From Paracoccus sp. MBLB3053 (GTDB taxonomy: Bacteria > Pseudomonadota > Alphaproteobacteria > Rhodobacterales > Rhodobacteraceae): DNA of 64,000 bases. The first letter of the stretch is position 1. The number at the start of each line of letters is the position of its first letter. Shown here piece after piece: positions 1 through 9,113 of this stretch. The notes under the pieces were generated by a model, which saw only the letters and a list, made by a program, of their open reading frames with translations, was not told the DNA's origin and ran no database searches. Location of the stretch: contig NZ_JAVQLW010000001.1 in the NCBI RefSeq assembly GCF_031822435.1, forward strand, positions 753,501 to 817,500, in the 5' to 3' direction. A program made the translations under genes and the position numbers.

Positions 1-432
1 CTGGACCGGGATCAGGACAATCGCTTCCGAATCTCGGTGCCGCTGGCGATCCGTGCTTTTGCCGGCGTGTCCGATGTGGATGACGTCGTGCCCTATACCG
101 AGGCGCTGGTTCGCCTTCGCGAATCCCATGATCAATACCGGCTGGACAACGGCGCCGTTGTGCTTGCCGAGCAGACGCTTTTTCGCGCCGATGTCAGGCT
201 GCCAGCAAACCTGACCGAGGGGCTTTACGCGACCAGGATCTTTCTTCTGCGCGAAGGGAAGGTCATCGACACGTTCCGGGCACCGATCGAGGTCCGCAAG
301 GTCGGTCTGGAACGCTGGCTTTATCGGCTGGCCTGGGAACAACCATTTGTCTACGGGCTGATGTCCCTTGCCCTTGCCATGGCGGCGGGATGGGCCGCAT
401 CCGCAGCTTTCCGTGCCTTGCAGCGCCGCTAG
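1..432 (+). CDS. TIGR02186 family membrane protein, 5' end outside window
   Basis: The reading frame is open from the first base, so only the last 143 codons of the gene are present. The visible part is a soluble region of mixed beta-type sequence followed by one hydrophobic segment near the C-terminus (around YGLMSLALAMAAGWAASAAF) and a short basic tail, which matches the C-terminal anchor of the alphaproteobacterial TIGR02186/Alph_Pro_TM family. Biochemical function is unknown; in related genomes members often sit beside a TSUP-type sulfite/anion permease, but that neighbour would be outside the window. It converges with the acetyltransferase on the other strand and the two 3' ends overlap by 4 bp. 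Confidence 0.75.
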   Translation: MDRDQDNRFRISVPLAIRAFAGVSDVDDVVPYTEALVRLRESHDQYRLDNGAVVLAEQTLFRADVRLPANLTEGLYATRIFLLREGKVIDTFRAPIEVRKVGLERWLYRLAWEQPFVYGLMSLALAMAAGWAASAAFRALQRR

Positions 433-1571
433 CGGCTGCGCTCTCCCCTGCGGAATGGCCCCAGTTCGGTCAGCAAGGCCATTTCCTGGCTGACGGCGTT
501 GCGTTCGCGCAGAAGGTAATCGTCAATTGCTGCGTGGAAGCCCTGATCGGCCAGCCAGTGCAGGGAATGGGTCTGGCTGGGCAGATAGCCTCGGGCCAGC
601 TTGTGTTCGCCCTGCGCACCCGCCTCGACCCGAGAGATTCCGTTTTCGATCGCCCAGTCGATGGCGCGATGGTAGCACAGTTCGAAATGCAGGAAGGGAT
701 GGTCCTCGATGCAGCCCCAATAGCGGCCATAAATCGCGTCCGGGCCCAGCAGGTTCAGCGCCCCGGCGACCGGCCTGCCGTCCCGTTCGGCCATGATCAG
801 CACACAATCGTCGCGCATCGTTTCGTGAAGCCGTTCGAAAAACGCACGTGTCAGATAGGGCTGCCCCCATTTGCGGCCGCCCGTGTCCTGGTAAAAGCGC
901 CAGAAGGCGTCCCAATGCGCCGGCAGGATGTCGTCGCCGCGCAGGCTTCGGATCGTGCCGCCAAAGGATTGGGCCCGTTCCCGTTCCTTGCGGATCGCCT
1001 TACGCTTGCGCGATGAAAGATCGGCCAGAAAGTCCTCGAAGCTGCCATAGCCCCTGTTCTGCCAGTGAAACTGTTCGCTTGCGCGGACAAGATAGCCGAC
1101 CTCGCGCCCCAGTTCGGCTTCGGCCTCGGTGCAGAATGTGACATGGACACCCGACAGATGCGACTGTTTCGCCACCTGTGCCATCGCCTGCAGCAACGCG
1201 CCCTGGACGGCGGTATTGTCCGATATAAGCCGAGGCCCCGTGACCGGGGTAAAGGGCACGGCGCATTGCAGCTTGGGATAGTATTCCCCGCCCGCCCGCG
1301 AATAGGCCTGCGCCCAGGCATGGTCGAAGATGTATTCGCCCTGGCTATGGGTCTTGAGATAACAGGGCGCCACGCCCGAGACAGCACCGTCCAGCCGTGC
1401 GACAAGGTGGCTCGGATGCCATCCCGTTCCCGTCCCGACCGACCCCGAATCCTCGAGCGCCAAAAGGAAGCGGTGGGTGGTGAACGGGTTTTCCCCCGCC
1501 CCGCACCCATCCCAGATGCCGGCTTCGATTCCGGATATGCCGGACAGGACGGAAACGCTGAGTTCGCTCAT
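429..1571 (-). CDS. FemAB-like GNAT acyltransferase (DUF482/PF04339 family)
   Basis: This 380-residue protein resembles the DUF482 'peptidoglycan biosynthesis/recognition' family, a double-GNAT fold related to FemAB. Family hallmarks visible are a lysine/arginine-rich stretch near residues 185-200 (SSRKRKAIRKERERA) and the C-terminal block GRYWGCIEDHPFLHFE followed by EAGAQGEHKLARGY. Length is normal for the family. The substrate is not known; FemAB relatives move aminoacyl or acyl groups, and many DUF482 genes stand alone in alphaproteobacteria as here. It reads convergently with the preceding membrane-protein gene and is separated by about 30 bp from the next minus-strand gene, so it may be the last gene of the 4012-429 cluster. 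Confidence 0.8.
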   Translation of the reverse strand: MSELSVSVLSGISGIEAGIWDGCGAGENPFTTHRFLLALEDSGSVGTGTGWHPSHLVARLDGAVSGVAPCYLKTHSQGEYIFDHAWAQAYSRAGGEYYPKLQCAVPFTPVTGPRLISDNTAVQGALLQAMAQVAKQSHLSGVHVTFCTEAEAELGREVGYLVRASEQFHWQNRGYGSFEDFLADLSSRKRKAIRKERERAQSFGGTIRSLRGDDILPAHWDAFWRFYQDTGGRKWGQPYLTRAFFERLHETMRDDCVLIMAERDGRPVAGALNLLGPDAIYGRYWGCIEDHPFLHFELCYHRAIDWAIENGISRVEAGAQGEHKLARGYLPSQTHSLHWLADQGFHAAIDDYLLRERNAVSQEMALLTELGPFRRGERSR

Positions 1572-1602
1572 GGGCAGACGATAGCCCCGGTATTCGGCTT
1601 TG

Positions 1603-2355
1603 TCAGCGACCGCCAGTCACTTCCAGGTTAGTTCCCGTGACATAGCTAGCCTGCTCATCAGCCAGCCACAGAATTGCCTCTGCAACTTCCTCGGCGCTGC
1701 CCGGCCTGCCCATCGGCACGCCCGACGACAATGTCCGGGCGCGGTCCGGGTTTCCACCCGATGCGTGGATTTCGGTCTCGATCAGCCCGGGCCGGATGGC
1801 GTTCACGCGAATATTGTCAGGGGCGAGTTCCTTGGCGAGCCCGATATTCAGGCTGTCGATGGCGCCCTTGCTTGCGGCATAGTCGACATATTCGCCCGCG
1901 CCCCCCAACCGCGCTGCGGCCGAGCTGATCAGGACGATCGAGCCGGAAGGTTCATCCTTGCCGCGCTTCAGCCGTCGCGCCGCCTCGCGTGCGGTCAGCA
2001 GCGCGCCGATCACGTTCACGTCGATCACACGCTGCATCCGATCAAGGCTCATTTCGGCAAGCGGCATCGCCTGCGAAAGCATCCCCGCATTCACGACCAC
2101 GGAATCGATGCGGCCAAGCTCGGCTTCGGCCGCGTCGAAAAGCGCAAGGACATCGGCCTCGTTCGCGACATCACCTTGTACGCCAGTTGCCCTGCGCCCC
2201 TTGGCGCGGATCTGGGCCAGCACGTCCTGCGCCGCCTCGGTATCGTTGCGCCAGCTGATGGCGACGTTCCAGCCGCGCTCGGCAGCCAGCAGGGCGACTG
2301 CCCGGCCAATCCCGCGCGAGCCCCCCGTGACGATCATCGTCTTCACACCGTTCAT
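1603..2355 (-). CDS. SDR family NAD(P)-dependent oxidoreductase
   Basis: A classical 250-residue short-chain dehydrogenase. The Rossmann glycine motif TGGSRGIG lies at residues 10-17, the NAG motif at 89-91, and the catalytic Ser-Tyr-Lys set is present with YAASK at 159-163. The C-terminus ends with a TGTNLEVTGGR block usual in glucose-1-dehydrogenase/3-oxoacyl-ACP reductase-like SDRs. The substrate cannot be read from sequence. The start has a good ribosome site (GGAGGGAAG directly upstream) and overlaps the stop of the glycerophosphodiesterase gene by 4 bp, which indicates translational coupling in one operon with GDPD and RidA. Confidence 0.85.
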   Translation of the reverse strand: MNGVKTMIVTGGSRGIGRAVALLAAERGWNVAISWRNDTEAAQDVLAQIRAKGRRATGVQGDVANEADVLALFDAAEAELGRIDSVVVNAGMLSQAMPLAEMSLDRMQRVIDVNVIGALLTAREAARRLKRGKDEPSGSIVLISSAAARLGGAGEYVDYAASKGAIDSLNIGLAKELAPDNIRVNAIRPGLIETEIHASGGNPDRARTLSSGVPMGRPGSAEEVAEAILWLADEQASYVTGTNLEVTGGR

Positions 2356-3107
2356 CTTCCCTCCGGCAAGTAGCCCTCGAACGTGATATTGTCGGCAACC
2401 CGGCGGGCAGCCTTCTCTTCTTCGGTCGTGCGTATCGTCCAGGTCAGAACCGGAATGCCGCGATTTTTCAGGGCGGCCACAGCCGGATTGTCGAGATCGT
2501 TATGGTCATGCGAAACGAAACTGGCTCCGATCCGCTCGAAATCCGCGATTGCAGCAAGATGTTCTCGCCTCTCGGGATCAAGATCCGGCCAGTCTGCGCC
2601 CTCGTAGCCGCAGGTGGTCAGACCCACGGGCACATCCGGCGCGGTCTTGTGAAGGGTCGCCACGCTATGGGGGTTGAACGACATGACTGCCACCGGCCCG
2701 GTATAACCCGCAACAAGCCCTGCCACGCGTTCGGACAGATCGCCGATATCCTCGGAGGCTTTCAGGCTCTGGTCCTTGATCTCGATCAGCAGGGGCACGC
2801 GCCCCGCCACTTCCGCCAGAAGCTCGGCCAAGGTCGGAATCGGCTCGTCCGTTCCCATGATCCTCAGCATCGAAAGCATGTCGATGCCCAGGGCGCGGAC
2901 AAGGCCTTCGGCGCCCGTGAGGCGGGTCAGATCGTCATCGTGAAAGACCACGGGCGTTCCATCGGCCGCCGCCTGGATGTCGCATTCGATACCGAAGCCC
3001 GACGCGATGGCAGCACGAAAGGCCGCCATGCTGTTTTCCGGTTTTCCAGCCGAATGCAGCCCCCGATGTGAGATCGGCAGGCGAAGAAAATCGGGATGGA
3101 GACCCAT
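2352..3107 (-). CDS. glycerophosphodiester phosphodiesterase
   Basis: GDPD-family enzyme of 251 residues that hydrolyses glycerophosphodiesters to sn-glycerol-3-phosphate and an alcohol. The N-terminal SHRGLHSAGKPENSMAAF block carries the catalytic histidine (HRG near residue 14) and the first metal ligand glutamate; GIECDIQ and VVFHDDDLTRLT supply the other metal ligands and the second histidine. No signal peptide is visible, so it should act in the cytoplasm, like UgpQ. I chose the ATG at 3107, which forms a TGATG junction with the RidA stop; a GTG one codon upstream is also possible. It is coupled at both ends, to ridA upstream and to the SDR downstream. Confidence 0.88.
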   Translation of the reverse strand: MGLHPDFLRLPISHRGLHSAGKPENSMAAFRAAIASGFGIECDIQAAADGTPVVFHDDDLTRLTGAEGLVRALGIDMLSMLRIMGTDEPIPTLAELLAEVAGRVPLLIEIKDQSLKASEDIGDLSERVAGLVAGYTGPVAVMSFNPHSVATLHKTAPDVPVGLTTCGYEGADWPDLDPERREHLAAIADFERIGASFVSHDHNDLDNPAVAALKNRGIPVLTWTIRTTEEEKAARRVADNITFEGYLPEGR

Positions 3108-3547
3108 CACTCGATCTCGAAGATCGCTTCGACCTCGACAGCAACGCCGCGCGGCAAGGCGGGCGCAGACACAGCGGCGCGGGCGTGACGGCCCTTGTCG
3201 CCGAACACCTCGACCATCAGGTTCGAGCAGCCGTTGACGACTTCGGGCTGATCGGTGAATTCGGGGGTCGAATTGACGAAGCCGCCCAGCTTCACGACCC
3301 GCTTGACCCGGTCAAGCGAGCCAAGCGCCGCGCGGGCCTGCGCGAGCAGCGCAAGGCCGCAGGTCCGGGCGGCCTCGGCACCCGCTTCGACCGCCAGGTC
3401 GGCACCGAGCTTGCCCTTCTGCGCGCTGATCTGCCCCGAGACGAACAGCATGTTCCCCGAGATGACAAAGGGCACGTAATTCGCCGCAGGCGCGGGCGCG
3501 TCCGGAAGCGTAATGCCCAGTTCGGCGAGTTTCGTCTCGATGCTCAT
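3107..3547 (-). CDS. RidA family (YjgF/YER057c/UK114) protein
   Basis: A 146-residue RidA-like protein. RidA proteins form trimers and deaminate reactive enamine/imine intermediates released by PLP enzymes. The family core is visible: ISGNMLFVSGQIS near the N-terminus and a C-terminal RHARAAVSAPALPRGVAVEVEAI block containing the arginine that corresponds to the catalytic arginine of RidA. The N-terminal extension (TKLAELGITLPDAPAPAANY) is typical of the longer subfamily, whose activity is less certain than canonical RidA. It is the first gene of a coupled trio with GDPD and SDR, and starts 9 bp after the YbjN-family gene. Confidence 0.85.
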   Translation of the reverse strand: MSIETKLAELGITLPDAPAPAANYVPFVISGNMLFVSGQISAQKGKLGADLAVEAGAEAARTCGLALLAQARAALGSLDRVKRVVKLGGFVNSTPEFTDQPEVVNGCSNLMVEVFGDKGRHARAAVSAPALPRGVAVEVEAIFEIE

Positions 3548-3556
3548 GATATCCCC

Positions 3557-4012
3557 TCAGTCTGTGATGGCGGCGCGGAAATCGCCCAGGACGGCACGCC
3601 AGGTCGCCAGCGCGTCCTCGAAATTCTCGCGTCCCAGACCGTCGCCTGCAAGGCCGATATCCATTTCGAGATAGGGATTTCCGGATTCAGCCACCACAAG
3701 CTTGCCGAACGGGTTGTCGCGGTTCCAGTCATTCGCGTCTTCCGGCGTCATCGGCTCACTCATCTGGAAGCCGGTGACGAACTGCATGCGGCGGCATTGC
3801 GGCTTGCATTCATAAAAGAACACATTGAACAGCGTGTCATCGACCTCGCTTTCAAGCATCGGCAGGCCCTCGACGTCCTGCCCTTGCGTGACTTCAAGAC
3901 CCAGCTCGGTCATGATCTTGCTGATGATTTCGGGATCGCCCGTCACTTGGGCGGCCGCCAGCGGCATGGATTGCAAGCTGACGGCAATAAGATAAGCGCA
4001 AAGCGCACGCAT
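3557..4012 (-). CDS. YbjN domain-containing secreted protein
   Basis: A 151-residue protein with a short hydrophobic leader (about 22 residues ending near AAAQ) that looks like a Sec signal peptide, followed by a YbjN-type domain. YbjN folds resemble type III secretion chaperones and have no assigned enzymatic role. Two cysteines sit close together in the CKPQCRR stretch. The exported location suggested by the leader differs from cytoplasmic E. coli YbjN but is common for alphaproteobacterial members. It stands 53 bp downstream of smc on the same strand, so it may be transcribed with it. Confidence 0.7.
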   Translation of the reverse strand: MRALCAYLIAVSLQSMPLAAAQVTGDPEIISKIMTELGLEVTQGQDVEGLPMLESEVDDTLFNVFFYECKPQCRRMQFVTGFQMSEPMTPEDANDWNRDNPFGKLVVAESGNPYLEMDIGLAGDGLGRENFEDALATWRAVLGDFRAAITD

Positions 4013-4065
4013 TTTTGGTCTGGAACTCCGCAGGAGGGATGGCAGACCTATTAGCGTTTTGTGAA

Positions 4066-7000
4066 TCAGGCCACCAGAGCTTCCGCGCGCTTCAGATCAA
4101 CGCTGACGAGTTGACTGACGCCCTGTTCAACCATTGTCACACCGAACAACCTGTCCATGCGCGCCATGGTCACGGCGTGGTGCGTGATCACAAGGAATCG
4201 CGTCTCGGTCCGACGGGTCATTTCGTCCATCAGATCGCAAAAGCGCGTGACATTCGCATCGTCCAAAGGCGCATCCACCTCGTCCAAGACACAGATCGGC
4301 GCGGGATTCGCGAGAAAGACCGCGAAGATCAGCGCGAGCGCCGTAAGCGTCTGTTCGCCACCGGACAGAAGGCTCAGTGTCGAAAGCTTCTTGCCCGGCG
4401 GCTGGCACATGATTTCCAGCCCCGCTTCGAGCGGGTCATCGGATTCGACAAGCACCAGCCGGGCCTCGCCCCCTCCGAAAAGATGGGTGAACAAATTGGT
4501 GAAGCTCTGGTTCACGGTGTCGAAAGCGGCAAGCAGCCTTTCCCGGCCTTCACGATTGAGGCTGCCGATGCCCTGGCGCAGCTTGCGGATGGCCTCGGTC
4601 AGGTCTTCCTTTTCGCCGTTCAGCCGGTCGCGTTCGGTTTCCAGCTCTTGCTTGTCATCCTCGGCGCGCAGGTTCACGGCGCCAAGCGCATCCCTTTGCT
4701 GACGCAACCGCTGGATGCGATCCTCAAGCGTGTCGAGCGAGACTTCCTCGATTTCGCCCAATGACTCGAGCAGGGCCTCAGGGGTCGATTCCGTATCCTC
4801 GTGGATGCGGGCACGCGCCGTCGCCTCGGCTTCAATCGCGGCTTCGGCCCTTGCCTCACGGGCGGCACGTAGCTCGCGGGCCTGCGACGCGGCGCGTTGG
4901 GCTTCGCGCTCTGTCTCGGCCGTCATGCGCAACCCCTGGTCGGCGGCGGAAAGCGCGGCCCGGGCACGCGCAAGCCGGGCAGCCGCCCGTGCCTCGGATT
5001 CGGTCAGGCTTTCGCGGCGCTCGGCCAGGATCTCGGGCTGGGCCTCGGCTGCCTCAAGCTCTTCGGCCGCATGTTCGCGGCGGTTTGTCAGTTCATTGGC
5101 CCGTGTGTCGGCCTGATCGAGGCGCAGCTTCCAGCCGGATGCTTCCTTGGCGATTTCCTGCAATCTGCGGGTCCGCGAACTTGCCTCGCGCTTCAGCTCA
5201 TCCAGCCTGCTGCGCCGCGTGAGCGTCGCGATGCGTCCGGCCTCGACAGCGGTCCGCGCATGTTCGAGCGCGGCGGCAATGCTGCCCCTGTCCGGCAATT
5301 CGGCGATACCCCGCTCGGCCTCGGCCAGCCTCGACCGGGCATCACCTGCATCCGCCCGATGGCGCGCCAATTCGGCGCGGGCCGCCTCTGCCCGGCTCTG
5401 CGCCATCGACTGCTCGGATTCCGCGCGGGTAACGGCCCGTGCTGCGTCCGACAGTCCGCGTTCGGCCTCACGCCGGGCATCGCGGGCGCGTTTCTCGGCC
5501 TCGCTTGCAGCCGCATGCCGCTCGCGCAGGGCCTGATGCGACGCCGTCGCAGCCTCGGCCCGCGATCGCGCCGCCTCAGCCTGCACCGTCATTTCGGCAA
5601 GCTGGTTCACCTTTTGAAGATGCAACGCAGCCGAGGATGAGGCGTCATCAGCCATCACCCGCATGCCGTCCCAGCGGAACAGATCACCTTCCTTCGTGAC
5701 CAGTCGCTGTCCCGGAGCCAAAGCCGCCTGCAGCCTTTCCCCCGTCGTGATATCCGCGATAAGCCCGACTTGCGAAAGCCGGCGGGACAGCTCCTCTGGC
5801 CCCTGCACCTGAGACGAGATCGAAGCGAGGCCTTCGGGAAGCGGATGGGCCGAGCCAAAGCCCGGCAGCAGATGCCATCCCGAACCGTCCCGGGCAAGCC
5901 CCGCCGACAGGTCATCGCCAAGTGCTGCACCAAAGGCTTTCTCGAACCCGCTCGCCACACGAACCAGATCCAGAATCGCCTGCCCGCTCTTGTCGCTGCG
6001 GTCGACGAGGCGTCTCAGCGCGGCCATTTCGGCGTTCAGCGCCGAAAGTTCGCCCTCGGCCTCGGCACGCACCGCGCGGGCATCGGATTCCTCGGCTTCC
6101 AGCTCTGCCCTGCTCTCTTCGGCAGCGGCAAGGCTTTCCTCGGCGGATTCAACGGATTGGCGCGCTACCTCGAGCATTTCCTCGGCCGCATCTCGGGCGA
6201 CGGCGGCAACGGTCCTGGCCTCGTCGGCGGAGGTCGCGGCCGCCTCGGCTTCCGATGCCGCCCGGATCGCCCGGTCCATCATCTGGCGCAGATCATGGGC
6301 CAGACGCTCGGCCGATTGATGACGCGCCGCGAGCCGAGCCGATTCATCGGTCAATTCTCCCAGCTTGTCCTCGATCTCGCGCAAGGCCTCGGAAGCTTCC
6401 TCTGCCAGTCCCTCCGCAGCCTCGACCTTCTCTTCATGGCCATGTCCGGCCTTTTCAAGCTCGCGCCGCTCCCAATCCAGGCGCTCGATCACCTCACCCG
6501 CGTCACGGTTCAGCGCGGATTCGCGCTCGATGTCGCGATCAAGCTGGGCAATGCGGGCCAGAAGCGTCCTGATCGCCTGCGCCGCACGCGCCTCGGCCTC
6601 ATCCAGCGCCTCGCGCTCAACGGTCGCGCGGGACAGGATCGCGGCTGCGACCTGCTCTTCCTCGCGCAGCGGGGGCAGATGCCTTTCTGCCTCTTCGCGG
6701 GCGGCAATGGCGCGCGTCGCGGCAGTCTCGGCTTCCGCAGCCGCGCGGATCGCCTCTTGCAGGATTTCGGCGGTCTGGGCCTTGGCCTGGTCGGCATCCG
6801 CCCAACGGCGATAAAGCAGCAGACCTTCGGCCCGCCGCAAGACGGCCCCGATCTCGCGATATTTGGCGGCGGCGCGCGCCTGACGTGCCAGCGAGGCGGC
6901 CTGCGTGGAAAGCTGGTCCAGCGTGTCGTCGACGCGCGTCAGGTTCGCTTCGGCCGCATTCAGCTTGAGCTCTGCCTCGTGCCGACGCTGGTAAAGTCCG

Positions 7001-7512
7001 GAAATACCGGCCGCCTCCTCAAGGATGCGCCGGCGGGCCTTTGGCTTGGCATTGATAAGTTCGGAAATCTGGCCCTGACGCACCAGCGCGGGCGAATGCG
7101 CGCCGGTCGAGGCATCTGCGAAAAGCATCTGGACATCGCGGGCCCGAACCTCCTTGCCGTTGATCCGGTAGGCTGAGCCGGCATCGCGGGTGATCCGCCG
7201 GGAAATGTCGAGAGCGTCACTGTCGTTCAGCCCGGCCGGAGCGAGACGGTCCTTGTTGTCGATGGTGAGCGTGACCTCGGCATGGGCGCGCGCAGTCCGG
7301 CGCGCGGTGCCGGCGAAGATCACGTCCTCCATCCCCTCGCCCCGCATCGCGGTCGGGCGGTTTTCGCCCATGACCCAGCGCAGCGCCTCAAGCAGGTTGG
7401 ACTTGCCGCAGCCATTGGGGCCCACGACGCCGGTCAGGCCCTCGTGAATGACCAGATCGGTCGGGTCCACGAAGCTCTTGAAGCCGTTGAGGCGCAGTCG
7501 GTCGAAACGCAA
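4066..7512 (-). CDS. smc: chromosome segregation protein SMC
   Basis: Full-length SMC, 1148 residues with the start chosen here. The N-terminal FKSFVDPTDL block and Walker A (GPNGCGKSN, 31-39) open the ATPase head; two very long Ala/Glu/Arg coiled coils flank a central hinge (roughly 500-640); the signature LSGGEQ (about 1049-1054) and Walker B VLDEVDAPLDD (about 1075-1085) close the head. SMC works as a dimer with ScpA/ScpB to organise and segregate the chromosome. I prefer the TTG start at 7512 because the protein then begins with the conserved MRFDRLRLNGFKSF, and AAGGGA lies about 10 bases upstream; an in-frame ATG at 7587 would add 25 unconserved residues. The gene is divergent from lrgA. 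Confidence 0.95.
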   Translation of the reverse strand: MRFDRLRLNGFKSFVDPTDLVIHEGLTGVVGPNGCGKSNLLEALRWVMGENRPTAMRGEGMEDVIFAGTARRTARAHAEVTLTIDNKDRLAPAGLNDSDALDISRRITRDAGSAYRINGKEVRARDVQMLFADASTGAHSPALVRQGQISELINAKPKARRRILEEAAGISGLYQRRHEAELKLNAAEANLTRVDDTLDQLSTQAASLARQARAAAKYREIGAVLRRAEGLLLYRRWADADQAKAQTAEILQEAIRAAAEAETAATRAIAAREEAERHLPPLREEEQVAAAILSRATVEREALDEAEARAAQAIRTLLARIAQLDRDIERESALNRDAGEVIERLDWERRELEKAGHGHEEKVEAAEGLAEEASEALREIEDKLGELTDESARLAARHQSAERLAHDLRQMMDRAIRAASEAEAAATSADEARTVAAVARDAAEEMLEVARQSVESAEESLAAAEESRAELEAEESDARAVRAEAEGELSALNAEMAALRRLVDRSDKSGQAILDLVRVASGFEKAFGAALGDDLSAGLARDGSGWHLLPGFGSAHPLPEGLASISSQVQGPEELSRRLSQVGLIADITTGERLQAALAPGQRLVTKEGDLFRWDGMRVMADDASSSAALHLQKVNQLAEMTVQAEAARSRAEAATASHQALRERHAAASEAEKRARDARREAERGLSDAARAVTRAESEQSMAQSRAEAARAELARHRADAGDARSRLAEAERGIAELPDRGSIAAALEHARTAVEAGRIATLTRRSRLDELKREASSRTRRLQEIAKEASGWKLRLDQADTRANELTNRREHAAEELEAAEAQPEILAERRESLTESEARAAARLARARAALSAADQGLRMTAETEREAQRAASQARELRAAREARAEAAIEAEATARARIHEDTESTPEALLESLGEIEEVSLDTLEDRIQRLRQQRDALGAVNLRAEDDKQELETERDRLNGEKEDLTEAIRKLRQGIGSLNREGRERLLAAFDTVNQSFTNLFTHLFGGGEARLVLVESDDPLEAGLEIMCQPPGKKLSTLSLLSGGEQTLTALALIFAVFLANPAPICVLDEVDAPLDDANVTRFCDLMDEMTRRTETRFLVITHHAVTMARMDRLFGVTMVEQGVSQLVSVDLKRAEALVA

Positions 7513-7610
7513 TGCGGAAGTGTCCCTTGATAGAGGCGAAACGCAGAGATTCTTGGTGATTACCCCCCCGAAGTCAATCCAAGCCACAAGATCTGGCGGC
7601 TACAAACATG

Positions 7611-7619
7611 TTATCCACA
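7611..7619 (+). promoter_or_regulatory. single consensus DnaA-box sequence upstream of smc
   Basis: The nonamer TTATCCACA, identical to the strong E. coli DnaA box, lies in the 153-bp gap between smc and the divergent lrgA gene. Only one copy was noticed, so this is not an origin; it could be a DnaA regulatory site or a chance match (about one such 9-mer is expected in a sequence of this size when both strands are counted). Confidence 0.3.
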
Positions 7620-7665
7620 AGATTTAAGAGATGGACCGCGCATTTTCGGGCGATAATCTGCCGTC

Positions 7666-8019
7666 ATGATTCCCGCATTGGCCATTCTCCTGTCGTTTCA
7701 ACTCGTCGGCGAAATCGCCGCGCGCGGGCTGGGCATGCCCCTACCCGGCCCGGTGATCGGGCTTGTCCTGCTGGTTCTGTCATGCAGCGCAAAACCAAGG
7801 CTCGCCGAGATGTTGCGCCCGGCCGCACGGGGCCTGCTGGCCAATCTTTCGTTGTTCTTCGTTCCGGCCGGTGTCGGCGTCATCGCGCATCTTCCCGAAT
7901 TCCGGAGCAATGGCTTCGCGATCGCAACGGCACTGATGGTTTCGACGGCATTGGCCATCGCAGCGGGCGCGCTGGTCTTCGCATTCGTCGTAAGGGTCAT
8001 GGGGCGGGATGAGCGATGA
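7666..8019 (+). CDS. CidA/LrgA family membrane protein
   Basis: A 117-residue, highly hydrophobic protein with about four membrane segments and the family block LPGPVIGLVLLVL near residues 26-38. LrgA/CidA proteins are holin-like inner-membrane proteins; together with LrgB they affect murein hydrolase export in Staphylococcus and are linked to pyruvate or glycolate-type metabolite transport in several organisms. The stop overlaps the start of lrgB by 4 bp (ATGA), the usual coupled lrgA-lrgB pair. Confidence 0.85.
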   Translation: MIPALAILLSFQLVGEIAARGLGMPLPGPVIGLVLLVLSCSAKPRLAEMLRPAARGLLANLSLFFVPAGVGVIAHLPEFRSNGFAIATALMVSTALAIAAGALVFAFVVRVMGRDER

Positions 8020-8732
8020 ATGACGCGGCCCTGATCTGGTCCTATCTCGCCGAGGGGCCATTGCTCTGGCTCACCGCGACGCTTCTTGCCTATTGGCTGG
8101 GGGATAGGCTGTTCCGCGCGGCCCGACGCCAAAGCTGGGCCAATCCCGTCTTGTTCGCGGTATTCGTGCTTGCATTGCTGCTTTGGTCGACGGGGACGAC
8201 CTACCAGACCTATTTCGAAGGGGCGCAATTCGTCCATTTCATGCTTGGTCCGGCCACCGTGGCCTTGGGCATGCCACTTTACGAGAACCTTCAGCGCCTG
8301 CGAAATGCGCTCGTCCCGCTGTTGGCCGCACTCGTCGCCGGATCGCTGGTGGCGGTCGTCTCGGTCCTTGCCCTGGCGAAGGCCTTCGGGCTTTCCGATG
8401 TCATGATGGCGAGCCTAGCACCGAAATCGACTACGGCGCCGGTCGCCATCGGCATCGCCGAAGGGTTGGGCGGAGAGCCCACCATCGCCGCAGTTCTTGT
8501 TCTGCTGACCGGCATCTTCGGCGCCATGATCGCGACGCCGCTTCTCAACCTGTTGCGGGTGCATGACTGGCGGGCGCGCGGTTTTGCGGTCGGCGTCGCT
8601 GCGCATGGAATCGGCACGGCCCGCGCCTTCCAGGTCAACGAGACGGCCGGAGCCTTTGCAGGGATCGGCATGGGGCTCAACGCTGTCCTGACGGCGATCA
8701 TCGCGCCACTGGCGCTGAACCTGTTTCGCTGA
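8016..8732 (+). CDS. LrgB family membrane protein
   Basis: A 238-residue membrane protein of the LrgB/YohK family, with six to seven hydrophobic stretches and the conserved central block LAPKSTTAPVAIGIAEGLGG (about 137-156) that defines the family. It is the partner of the overlapping LrgA-like gene. In plants and bacteria, LrgAB-type proteins have been connected with glycolate/glycerate or pyruvate movement, so a metabolite transporter role is plausible; the substrate here is unknown. Confidence 0.88.
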   Translation: MNDAALIWSYLAEGPLLWLTATLLAYWLGDRLFRAARRQSWANPVLFAVFVLALLLWSTGTTYQTYFEGAQFVHFMLGPATVALGMPLYENLQRLRNALVPLLAALVAGSLVAVVSVLALAKAFGLSDVMMASLAPKSTTAPVAIGIAEGLGGEPTIAAVLVLLTGIFGAMIATPLLNLLRVHDWRARGFAVGVAAHGIGTARAFQVNETAGAFAGIGMGLNAVLTAIIAPLALNLFR

Positions 8733-8739
8733 TGAAATT

Positions 8740-8767
8740 GAAAAGGGCCGCCCGGAAGGACGGCCTT
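8740..8767 (-). terminator. Rho-independent terminator of the DUF6280 gene
   Basis: A GC-rich hairpin (arms about 8743-8753 and 8757-8766, one bulged base) reads on the minus strand as a stem followed by TTTTC, just past the stop of the minus-strand DUF6280 gene. On the plus strand there is no T-run, but the hairpin could still separate lrgB transcription. Confidence 0.7.
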
Positions 8768-8792
8768 GGCAATCTGCAAGCAGCTGTGGAAG

Positions 8793-9113
8793 TTAAGCCG
8801 CGTCAGCCTCTTCGGCGGCGTGGCGGCGCTCGCTCTCTTCGCGCGACAATGCGACCGAGGTCCGCACGCCTTTCGCCACGAACTCCATCAGGCCTTTCAC
8901 GACGCGCTCATTCGGGTCGATGCCAGCACAGGAAAGCACCTCGCGCCCATCGCGCGAGCGTGCCCAACGTGCAATCTGATCGGGCCCGTTGCCGTATTTT
9001 TTGTCATCCGCGATCGCATCATCAAGCGCAGCCAGTACAACGGCGGCAAAAAGCTTGCGGGCACGTTGCCCTTGTTCGAAATTAAAAGCCGAACCATCCA
9101 CGAAATCGCGCAT
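8793..9113 (-). CDS. DUF6280 family protein (conserved hypothetical)
   Basis: A 106-residue, charged, cytoplasmic-looking protein with no signal peptide or membrane segment. The sequence (starting MRDFVDGSAFNFEQGQRARKLF and ending in an Ala/Glu-rich tail) matches my recollection of a very conserved Rhodobacteraceae family now called DUF6280. Function is unknown. It has its own terminator and a long upstream gap shared with efp, so it appears to be a single-gene unit. Confidence 0.7.
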   Translation of the reverse strand: MRDFVDGSAFNFEQGQRARKLFAAVVLAALDDAIADDKKYGNGPDQIARWARSRDGREVLSCAGIDPNERVVKGLMEFVAKGVRTSVALSREESERRHAAEEADAA

